Translations under genes and position numbers: made by a program
Part shown: piece after piece, positions 5,996 to 11,458 of the stretch
How positions within the stretch are numbered: the first letter of the stretch is position 1
Layout: each line of letters opens with the position of its first letter
Source: JAWOHX01 sp046484975
GTDB taxonomy: Bacteria > Bacillota > Clostridia > DUPQ01
Assembly: GCA_046484975.1 (NCBI GenBank)
Contig: JAWOHX010000078.1
Location: 1 to 15,062, forward strand
DNA: 15,062 bases
Direction: 5' to 3'
The notes under the pieces: model-generated
Told to the model about the DNA's origin: nothing
What the model saw: the letters and a program-made list of their open reading frames with translations, nothing else
The model's database searches: none

Positions 5996-7096
5996 TCAAC
6001 TGGTCCTGACCGGAAGAATCACATATGAGAATTCATTTCCCTGGACTGGTTCAATGACACAGGGTCCCAATTCCCCTGAAAAAGAAAGTTTCACTGTCTC
6101 TTCCTCGATATTTTTCAATACATCCAGCAAAAACTTGGAATTAAAGGAGAGATAGATGTCCTGTCCTTCTTTTTCCACGGTGATGACCTCTGTTACATTT
6201 CCAATCTCTGTTTTAGACAGAACCGTCATCTTCTCGTCTTTTATTTCAAAAGACACCGGGTTTTTCCGTTCTTCGTCAATGACCAGCCCGGCGCGTTCGA
6301 TGCTGTCATTCAAATTTTCCGTATTGACGACCACCGTTGTGTCATACTGGTCGGGATAAATGCTTTTATATGCGATGTATTCCCCCTGAATAAGCTTGGA
6401 TACGAATATTAGGGAACCGAAATCAAACAAAATCTGGTTTTTCTCATAAAACATATGGACGCTTTCCTCTTCGTTTTTGATGAGGCGAACCAACTCTCCC
6501 AGGGCCTTTCCCGGAATGACGATTTTCAGTCCTTCTTTCATTCCCAGGACACTTTCCTTTCTCAAGCTCATCCTGTATCCGTCAATGGTGACCATCAGGA
6601 GGAAGTTTTCTCCGCTTTCCAGCAGCGCTCCGGTAAGAACCGGCATTTTTTCATCAGAACTGATACTGAAAATCGTCTGTTTGATCATTTCCCTGAGTAA
6701 AAAATTATTGATTTGCATGCTTTTGCTTCGATCCACCTTCGGGACCTCCGGGAATCCCTCTGGATCCAGACCTTTTATTTCCAAATGTATGTTTTTGCAA
6801 TTGATCTCCACTTTTTTATCCGGATGTGCAATGATTTCAATCTTGTCATCCGGAAGTTTTCTGACGATTTCATTGAATATTCTGGAATTCAGGACAATGG
6901 CACCTTCTTCCTCCACGATTCCATCCAAAGTGTATTCAATGGCCGTCTCCAGGTCATTGCCTGTGAAAGTGATTTTATTTTTCTCTGCAACGATGAGGAT
7001 CCCTTCCAGGACAGGGATGATCGCTTTGTTGGAAACAGCTTTTTGTACCGATGAAACGGCCTCATGCAATGCATTTTTATAACAATGGAATTTCAT
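5996..7096 (-). CDS. dnaN: DNA polymerase III sliding clamp (beta subunit)
   Basis: A 366-residue clamp, the usual length, which encircles DNA and tethers polymerase and other replication proteins. The start is read as MKFHCYKNALHEAVSSVQKA, the normal beginning of the family, and the protein ends in YVILPVRTS, like the conserved C-terminal LPMR/LPVR segment. ATG 7094-7096 has GGAGG (plus 7105-7109) 8 bases upstream; the ten extra residues obtained from an ATG at 7126 run through this ribosome site and are unlikely to be made. An extended -10 promoter lies just upstream (7134-7142), so it can be transcribed without dnaA. Confidence 0.97.
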   Translation of the reverse strand: MKFHCYKNALHEAVSSVQKAVSNKAIIPVLEGILIVAEKNKITFTGNDLETAIEYTLDGIVEEEGAIVLNSRIFNEIVRKLPDDKIEIIAHPDKKVEINCKNIHLEIKGLDPEGFPEVPKVDRSKSMQINNFLLREMIKQTIFSISSDEKMPVLTGALLESGENFLLMVTIDGYRMSLRKESVLGMKEGLKIVIPGKALGELVRLIKNEEESVHMFYEKNQILFDFGSLIFVSKLIQGEYIAYKSIYPDQYDTTVVVNTENLNDSIERAGLVIDEERKNPVSFEIKDEKMTVLSKTEIGNVTEVITVEKEGQDIYLSFNSKFLLDVLKNIEEETVKLSFSGELGPCVIEPVQGNEFSYVILPVRTS

Positions 7097-7133
7097 GGGA
7101 TCAACCTCCGAAAACTGATTATTCACTATGAAA

Positions 7134-7142
7134 AGTATATCA
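7134..7142 (-). promoter_or_regulatory. Probable dnaN promoter (extended -10)
   Basis: The minus strand has TGATATACT: a TATACT hexamer (plus 7134-7139) with an upstream TG, i.e. an extended -10. The best -35 at 18 bases (TGGCAA) is poor, as is common for extended -10 promoters. A start near 7127 would give a leader of about 30 bases that carries the dnaN ribosome site. Confidence 0.55.
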
Positions 7143-7159
7143 TTTTTTAAGGGTTCTTT

Positions 7160-7368
7160 GCCACTTTATTTCTATCTTTATTAGAATAAAGAGATTCCGT
7201 AGTAGTAGTAGGTGCTGTAGATATTGTTGATAAACGGCAAGCAGCAAGCAGGCATGCATGATTAAGGTTGTTCATAATCCTGTTGAGTAAAAACAAGAAA
7301 AAAGACTGTTTGCGAAAAGAAATAATATCAACAGGAAAAAGGAAAGTTATCAACAGGGATACTGTTGG
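7160..7368. other. oriC: Origin region, dnaA-dnaN side (unwinding region)
   Basis: A non-coding stretch of about 210 bases with an AT-rich segment (about 7160-7196) holding an 18-base palindrome, TCTTTATT-AG-AATAAAGA (7175-7192). Then come TAG triplets (7200-7211) and DnaA-box-like nonamers: TGTTGATAA (7225-7233), TGTTCATAA (7269-7277, weak), ATATCAACA (7325-7333) and TTATCAACA (7347-7355). A tandem CAAGCAG pair lies at 7238-7251. In Bacillus the DNA unwinding element is in this same gap. Together with the box cluster upstream of dnaA this makes a bipartite origin. Confidence 0.8.
7200..7233 (+). promoter_or_regulatory. DnaA-trio-like element next to a DnaA box
   Basis: Four consecutive TAG triplets (7200-7211) are followed by a 13-base linker with GGTGCTG and then a DnaA box, TGTTGATAA (7225-7233). 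The AT-rich region lies on the other side. The order on one strand, AT-rich, TAG repeats, short linker, DnaA box, is that described for the Bacillus basal unwinding system, where DnaA binds the box and extends along 3'-GAT-5' trios. Here the linker is somewhat long. Confidence 0.65.
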
Positions 7369-8703
7369 CTATTCTCCAATTTTCCTGTTCAGTTCCTCGA
7401 TTGCAAGATAAAGCTGTTTGTCCTTTCCAAGAGCGGTCTTAATTTTTTCAAAGGCGTGTATCACGGTGGTGTGGTCTCGCCCACCAAAGTATTTTCCAAT
7501 TTGCGGAAGGGAAGAGGGGGTGTTTTTCCGGCACAGGTACATGGCAATCTGCCTGGGATAGGAAATATCCCGGCTCCGGGTCTTTGAAATCATTTCCTTC
7601 GGGCTTATTTTATAATACTTGCAGACGATATCGATGATGAAAGGAATGGTAATCTCGCTCACACCGTTTTCGTTGATGATGTCCTTCAAAACATTTTCAG
7701 CCAGGGATATGGTGATGGCGCTGTCCGTCAGAGAGGAATAGGCCAACACTCTGGTCAACGCCCCTTGTAGATTCCGGATGTTGGTGACAAAGTTCGAAGC
7801 AATATATTCCATGACCTCGTTGGGAACCAATATTTTTTCAGAGATGGCTTTTTTCCTCAGGATAGCCACCCGGGTCTCGTAATCCGGCGGCTGGATATCC
7901 GCCAGCAATCCTTGTTCGAACCGGGACCGGAGTCGATCGTCCAAAGTGGAAATCCTTCCCGGGGGATTGTCTGAGGAGATGATGATCTGTTTTCTTTCCT
8001 CATAAAGGGAATTGAAGGTGTGGAAAAATTCTTCCTGGGTGCTTTCTTTTCCGGCGATGAACTGGATGTCATCCATGAGAAGAATGTCTACGTTGCGGTA
8101 TTTTTCCCGGAATTCCTTGTTTTTGTCGTCTTTGATGGCATTGATGAGCTCATTGGTGAAATTCTCACTTTTGACATACATAAGACGAAGGCCTGTCGTG
8201 CTTTTCAATATATAATGTCCGATGGCATGCATCAGGTGGGTTTTTCCAAGGCCGCTGTTGCCGTAAAGGAACAGGGGGTTGTAAGCATATCCAGGGGCCT
8301 CTGCCACAGCCACCGCTGCGGCATGGGCGAACCGGTTGCTTTTCCCGATGACAAAGTTTTCGAAGGTGTATTCAGGCAGAAGCTGGGAGGGGTTATAGGA
8401 ACCATTCCTTTGGAACTCGTTGGACCTGTTGCCGTTGGTGGAATCCCTGTCGTTGCTGGGAAGGGAAAAGCTGATGTCCATGTCTGAACCGCTCACCTGG
8501 CGGATGGCATTTCTGATGAAGTCATAGTATCGAGTTTCAATCATTCCTTTTGTAAACTCCACGGGAACCTCAAAAAAGAAATGCTCGTCCTTGATCTCAA
8601 TGGGCTTGATGGGTTTAATCCAAGTGTTGTAACCGATTTCAGACATTTCGTCCTTCATGACGTCAAGTGCATGAACCCATAATGACTCCATTGTTTTCTG
8701 CAT
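7369..8703 (-). CDS. dnaA: Chromosomal replication initiator DnaA
   Basis: A 444-residue AAA+ initiator that binds DnaA boxes, opens the origin and loads helicase. Domain I (about 1-80) begins MESLWVHALDVMKDEM and contains the NTWIKP segment; domain II is a short Asn/Ser-rich linker (about 81-108). The AAA+ domain has Walker A GNSGLGKT (148-155), Walker B ILLMDDIQF (207-215), box VII RLRSRF (257-262) and a sensor II Arg near 310. Domain IV (about 345-444) carries the DNA-binding signature GGRDHTTVIHA (407-417). The start ATG at 8701-8703 has a GGGGGG ribosome site (plus 8712-8717), 8 bases away. Two family motifs deviate: SSDNPPG for SSDRPP and NLQGAL for ELEGAL. DnaA boxes flank the gene on both sides. 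Confidence 0.98.
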   Translation of the reverse strand: MQKTMESLWVHALDVMKDEMSEIGYNTWIKPIKPIEIKDEHFFFEVPVEFTKGMIETRYYDFIRNAIRQVSGSDMDISFSLPSNDRDSTNGNRSNEFQRNGSYNPSQLLPEYTFENFVIGKSNRFAHAAAVAVAEAPGYAYNPLFLYGNSGLGKTHLMHAIGHYILKSTTGLRLMYVKSENFTNELINAIKDDKNKEFREKYRNVDILLMDDIQFIAGKESTQEEFFHTFNSLYEERKQIIISSDNPPGRISTLDDRLRSRFEQGLLADIQPPDYETRVAILRKKAISEKILVPNEVMEYIASNFVTNIRNLQGALTRVLAYSSLTDSAITISLAENVLKDIINENGVSEITIPFIIDIVCKYYKISPKEMISKTRSRDISYPRQIAMYLCRKNTPSSLPQIGKYFGGRDHTTVIHAFEKIKTALGKDKQLYLAIEELNRKIGE

Positions 8704-8780
8704 TTGTTTATCCCCCCATAAGATGAAAAAAATAAAAACATATGCAACAAAAATGCATTGTTTTTATCTTTTGTACACTC

Positions 8781-8912
8781 TGTTGATAAAGGCGACCGGA
8801 AAAAGTTATCAACAAGTAAAACTTAATATATCAAACAATCGGTCGTAACACAAGAGCAAAAATGAAAGTTATCCACAAAAATTTAACTGTAAAATATTGA
8901 CAGTGTGGATAA
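8781..8912. promoter_or_regulatory. oriC: DnaA-box cluster upstream of dnaA
   Basis: Four nonamers: TGTTGATAA (8781-8789, reverse), TTATCAACA (8806-8814, forward), TTATCCACA (8869-8877, forward, perfect consensus) and TGTGGATAA (8904-8912, reverse, perfect consensus). The first two differ from consensus at one base. The two consensus boxes form an inverted repeat of ten-base arms (GTTATCCACA / TGTGGATAAC) with 26 bases between. The cluster fills most of the 329-base gap between dnaA and rpmH. It is the usual second half of a Firmicutes origin and the likely autoregulatory region of dnaA. The remainder of that gap, 8704-8780, is AT-rich with no other clear site. Confidence 0.9.
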
Positions 8913-8919
8913 CCAACAA
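8891..8919 (-). promoter_or_regulatory. Candidate dnaA promoter between consensus DnaA boxes
   Basis: On the minus strand, TTGTTG (plus 8914-8919), a 17-base spacer and TATTTT (plus 8891-8896). Both hexamers are imperfect. If real, the spacer contains the DnaA box at 8904-8912, so DnaA would repress its own gene, and the leader would be about 180 bases. No better dnaA promoter was found in the gap. Confidence 0.3.
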
Positions 8920-8923
8920 TTCC

Positions 8924-8953
8924 TTGACAGTTCCTGACGGATTAATATATAAT
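8924..8953 (+). promoter_or_regulatory. Strong promoter of the rpmH-rnpA-yidD-yidC-jag operon
   Basis: TTGACA (8924-8929), an 18-base spacer and TATAAT (8948-8953): both hexamers are perfect sigma-A consensus. Transcription should begin near 8960, giving a leader of about 73 bases before the rpmH GTG. The -35 begins 12 bases after a consensus DnaA box (8904-8912), so DnaA binding might affect this promoter. Confidence 0.9.
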
Positions 8954-9032
8954 ACGATGTGCTTTACATAAAAATGCTTGCGGAAAAATCCCGCGTTTGC
9001 CATAAGCAACCATAGAATTGGAGGAACAACCG

Positions 9033-9167
9033 GTGAAGAGGACATATCAGCCAAAAAAGAAACAGACAAGCAGGGAACATGGTTTCAGAAAACGCATGAA
9101 AACAGCCAGTGGAAGGAAAATCCTGAGCAACAGAAGAAAAAAGGGAAGAAAAGAGTTGTCGGCCTAA
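9033..9167 (+). CDS. rpmH: 50S ribosomal protein L34
   Basis: A 44-residue, very basic protein, the usual length of L34. It begins KRTYQPKKKQTSREHGFRKR and ends RRKKGRKELSA, matching the L34 pattern KRTyQP...HGFRkRM...GRkvL..RR.KGRk.LsA. It is a late-assembly protein of the large ribosomal subunit. The start codon is GTG at 9033-9035, preceded by GGAGGA (9020-9025) with a 7-base gap; because it is short and starts with GTG it is easily missed, and a longer reading frame overlaps it in another phase. It is the first gene of the operon and sits right after the origin, its standard place. A hairpin follows its stop codon. Confidence 0.96.
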   Translation: MKRTYQPKKKQTSREHGFRKRMKTASGRKILSNRRKKGRKELSA

Positions 9168-9193
9168 GGGACCATGGGAAAATGGTCTCTTTT
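9166..9193 (+). terminator. Hairpin with short T run between rpmH and rnpA (attenuator candidate)
   Basis: A ten-pair stem, AAGGGACCAT (9166-9175) with ATGGTCTCTT (9182-9191), including one G-T pair, and a six-base loop, followed by two further T (a TTTT run at 9190-9193). It starts within the rpmH stop codon and ends 17 bases before rnpA. The T run is short, so partial termination is more likely than a full stop. It would make L34 mRNA more plentiful than rnpA mRNA. Confidence 0.5.
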
Positions 9194-9210
9194 AAGCTTG
9201 CAGGGACAAC

Positions 9211-9564
9211 ATGAAGCAAACGGAATCCTTGAAAAAAAACTACGAGTTCTCCCTTTTATACAAAAAGGGAGAATACTATGTAGGAAGACACATGACATTG
9301 TATACCCTGGCAACCAGGAGGGGAACCCGGAGGATTGGGATAACGGTAAGCCGGAAAGCGGTAAGGAAAAGCACAAAACGAAACAGGATCAGAAGGTTGA
9401 TCAAGGAGTGCTACAGGTTGTATGAAAACAGCATCACCAGCAACAAGGACATGGTCTTTGTGGTCAGGAAAACGGAAATCCTTCCGGAGTATGCTGAAAT
9501 AAAAAAGGAAATGAAATACCTTCTGTCTGTGTCCGGCCTGATCGGTGAGCATGAGGAAATATAA
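9211..9564 (+). CDS. rnpA: Ribonuclease P protein component
   Basis: A 117-residue basic protein that binds the catalytic RNase P RNA and the 5' leader of precursor tRNAs, aiding 5' end processing in the cytoplasm. The family signature is present: RIGITVSRKAVRKSTKRNRI (about 41-60) followed by RRLIKECYR, with the RNR motif at about 57-63. The beginning, LKKNYEFSLLYKKGEYY, is also typical. The ATG follows an AG-rich segment (CAGGGA, 9201-9206) that serves as ribosome site. It stands second in the operon, after a probable attenuator hairpin, and ends 3 bases before yidD. Confidence 0.96.
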   Translation: MKQTESLKKNYEFSLLYKKGEYYVGRHMTLYTLATRRGTRRIGITVSRKAVRKSTKRNRIRRLIKECYRLYENSITSNKDMVFVVRKTEILPEYAEIKKEMKYLLSVSGLIGEHEEI

Positions 9565-9567
9565 GAA

Positions 9568-9777
9568 TTGAAGAAAATATTCATATTTTTCATCACCCTA
9601 TATCGAAAAGGAATATCCCCATATACCCTTCCCAGATGCAAATACACACCCACCTGTTCGGAGTATGCCCTGCAGGCTGTCACACAATACGGCGCATGGA
9701 AAGGATTTTTCATGGCGGCATGGAGAGTATTACGGTGTAACCCCTTCAGCAAGGGCGGTTATGACCCGGTAAAATAA
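9568..9777 (+). CDS. yidD: Membrane protein insertion efficiency factor YidD
   Basis: A 69-residue member of the YidD family (formerly DUF37). Visible are an N-terminal amphipathic or membrane-associated segment (IFIFFITLYRKGISPY, residues 4-19), the conserved cysteine cluster CKYTPTCSEYALQAV (about 24-38) and RCNPFSKGGYDPV near the C-terminus. The protein assists membrane protein insertion together with YidC, encoded next. The start is TTG at 9568-9570; GAGGA (9553-9557), inside the end of rnpA, lies 10 bases upstream. The 27-base gap to yidC contains that gene's ribosome site. Confidence 0.95.
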   Translation: MKKIFIFFITLYRKGISPYTLPRCKYTPTCSEYALQAVTQYGAWKGFFMAAWRVLRCNPFSKGGYDPVK

Positions 9778-9804
9778 TCTTTTTTTTGAAAGGAAAAGAC
9801 ATCA

Positions 9805-10767
9805 ATGCAAATATTCGATCCGTTATTCCGGCTGTTGGGGCAAATGTTTTATTTCATATACAACACCATCGGCTTCCAGAATTATGGGCTGTCCATCATT
9901 TTTATCACCTTGATCATCAAGCTGGCCCTCATGCCGCTGTCCATCAAATCCATCAAGTCCACTCAAAAAATGAGCAGCCTGGCTCCGGAAGTGGAAAAGA
10001 TCAAACAGAAATACAAGAGCGACCAGCAGAAACAAAGCGCCGAGATTCAAAAACTGTACAAGGAAAACAATGTAAGCTGCATGGGCGGATGCCTCCCGAT
10101 GCTTCTTCAGTTTCCGGTTCTCATCGCTTTATACAACGTTTTCAGAGGCGTATTGACCTATGTGATGGGCCTGTCCACTGAAGTGGTGGTTGAGATTGCC
10201 CAACGGCTAGGGATTGAGGCGGAGCGGGGCGGGCTCATCAACGAGCTTCAGATCGTAAACTTCCTCCAGAAGAACCCGGAGCAATTCAACCTTGTCTCTG
10301 ACCTCATGACCAAAGATCAACTGATCAACCTCAACTTTCTGGGGCTCAACCTGGGTGTCACACCCTCCATCAACCCTTCCGTGATATTCGGCCCGGAAAT
10401 GTGGACCTATCTCCCGTTGTTGATCATCCCCATCATCGGCGTCATCACGGTTGTCATCTCCCAGAAACTCAGCCAACCACCCGTTGTGGAAACCAAGAAA
10501 AAGACCGACGAGAAGAATCCCGCCCAAGGAATGCAAAGCGCCATGAAATACATGATTCCCGGAATGACCCTGTATTTCTCCTTCATTTTTCCAGCCGGGC
10601 TGGGACTTTACTGGATATGCACCTATTTGTTCCAGATTCTGCAGCAGTTTGTGGTCAACAAGATGAACCTGAACGATAAAATGAAAGAGGATCAGAAGAA
10701 GCTTCCTGCGGAAGTAAAACCGGAAGAAGAGGACAAGAAAAAAGACGGAGGTAAGAAGAATGGGTAA
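9805..10767 (+). CDS. yidC: Membrane protein insertase YidC/Oxa1/SpoIIIJ
   Basis: A 320-residue insertase that places proteins in the cytoplasmic membrane, alone or with SecYEG. The Oxa1 fold is clear: a first hydrophobic segment (YGLSIIFITLIIKLALMPL, about 27-45) with a charged Lys39 where Gram-positive homologues have the groove Arg, a cytoplasmic helical hairpin (about 48-90), MGGCLPMLLQFPVLIALYNVF (about 93-113), TYLPLLIIPIIGVITVVI (about 201-218) and AGLGLYWICTYLFQILQQF near the end, then a Lys/Glu-rich tail. No lipobox signal is present at the N-terminus. The section at about 123-198, between membrane segments, is long and hydrophilic, which explains the large size. AAAGGA (9789-9794) is 10 bases before the ATG. 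It overlaps jag by 8 bases. Confidence 0.95.
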   Translation: MQIFDPLFRLLGQMFYFIYNTIGFQNYGLSIIFITLIIKLALMPLSIKSIKSTQKMSSLAPEVEKIKQKYKSDQQKQSAEIQKLYKENNVSCMGGCLPMLLQFPVLIALYNVFRGVLTYVMGLSTEVVVEIAQRLGIEAERGGLINELQIVNFLQKNPEQFNLVSDLMTKDQLINLNFLGLNLGVTPSINPSVIFGPEMWTYLPLLIIPIIGVITVVISQKLSQPPVVETKKKTDEKNPAQGMQSAMKYMIPGMTLYFSFIFPAGLGLYWICTYLFQILQQFVVNKMNLNDKMKEDQKKLPAEVKPEEEDKKKDGGKKNG

Positions 10768-11386
10768 CATAACCATTGAAAAAGCCGCGAAAACCGTAGA
10801 GCAGGCGATTTCACTTGCCCTGGAGGAGCTCAACGTCACCGAAGACCAGGTGGAAATCGAGGTCATCGAACAAGGAGGAAAAACCCTTCTTGGAATGGGA
10901 CGCAACAAGGATGCCATTGTCCGGGTCACCCTGTATGACTATTCCTCGGACATCGTCCGGGATTTTCTCGGGGACATCCTGGAAAAAATGCAGATTGAAG
11001 CCAAAATCAACATTGAGGAAGACGAAGAGAGCATCCGCGTGGACATTGAAAGCAAGAGCAGCGGACTGCTCATCGGCCGGAGGGGCGAGACCATTGACGC
11101 CATCCAGTACCTGGTGAGCCTCGTCGTGAACAGGAACAGCTCAAGATACAAGAAAATCATCGTTGACACCGAAGGATACCGCTTGAAAAGGGAGGAAATC
11201 CTCCAATCCCTGGCCAAACGACTGGCAGCCAAGGTGGAACGTTCCGGGAGAAGCGCCTTCCTGGAACCCATGAACCCCTATGAACGAAGGATCATCCACT
11301 CAGCCCTTCAGGACAACCAGAATGTGCAGACCTACAGCATCGGGGAGGAACCCAACCGGAAGGTGGTCATCAAAACCGCAAACTGA
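10760..11386 (+). CDS. jag: Jag/KhpB-like RNA-binding protein (SpoIIIJ-associated)
   Basis: A 208-residue protein with three parts: a Jag_N domain (about 1-57, with EQGGKTLLGMGRNKDAIVRV), a KH domain with GLLIGRRGETIDAIQYL (about 102-118, GRRG loop), and an R3H domain with NPYERRIIHSAL (Arg176 and His180). In streptococci the homologue KhpB pairs with KhpA to bind RNA and influences cell division and elongation; the Clostridial role is inferred. The ATG overlaps the yidC end by 8 bases, and GGAGG (10747-10751) is 8 bases upstream, inside yidC. It is the last gene of the rpmH operon; a terminator begins 24 bases after its stop. Confidence 0.95.
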   Translation: MGNITIEKAAKTVEQAISLALEELNVTEDQVEIEVIEQGGKTLLGMGRNKDAIVRVTLYDYSSDIVRDFLGDILEKMQIEAKINIEEDEESIRVDIESKSSGLLIGRRGETIDAIQYLVSLVVNRNSSRYKKIIVDTEGYRLKREEILQSLAKRLAAKVERSGRSAFLEPMNPYERRIIHSALQDNQNVQTYSIGEEPNRKVVIKTAN

Positions 11387-11410
11387 ACGGTAGGAACGTA
11401 GAACACAAAG

Positions 11411-11445
11411 GGATGATTCATGTATAATGGAATCATCCTTTTTTT
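11411..11445 (+). terminator. Intrinsic terminator between jag and mnmE
   Basis: A perfect nine-pair stem, GGATGATTC (11411-11419) with GAATCATCC (11430-11438), and a ten-base loop, followed directly by seven T (11439-11445). It closes the rpmH-jag operon. The loop contains TATAAT (11423-11428), a possible -10 for mnmE, and the mnmE ribosome site GGAGA (11446-11450) follows at once. The stem has moderate GC, so some read-through is expected. Confidence 0.8.
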
Positions 11446-11458
11446 GGAGAAACAAATG

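Noticed and set aside
7097..7126. Ten extra N-terminal residues for DnaN from an ATG at 7126
   Set aside because: They run through the GGAGG site that serves ATG 7096, and the family starts with MKF.
7147..7353. A 68-codon minus-strand reading frame in the dnaA-dnaN gap
   Set aside because: No ribosome site, odd composition (Thr/Ser runs from the TAG repeats read backward), and it covers the DnaA boxes and unwinding region.
7351..7367. Hairpin CAACAG-GGATA-CTGTTG just after dnaA as a dnaA terminator
   Set aside because: The stem is only six pairs and no T run follows on the dnaA strand; part of it is a DnaA box.
8978..9214. A 78-codon plus-strand reading frame over rpmH
   Set aside because: It is a different phase of the same DNA; the phase beginning at GTG 9033 gives a complete 44-residue L34 with a good ribosome site.
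10207..10929. A 240-codon minus-strand frame opposite the yidC-jag junction
   Set aside because: It spans two well-supported genes on the other strand and has no family resemblance.
11420..11458. Upstream ATG giving MnmE 13 extra residues
   Set aside because: The ATG is in the loop of a terminator hairpin and lacks a ribosome site; family proteins begin near DTTIAAIS.
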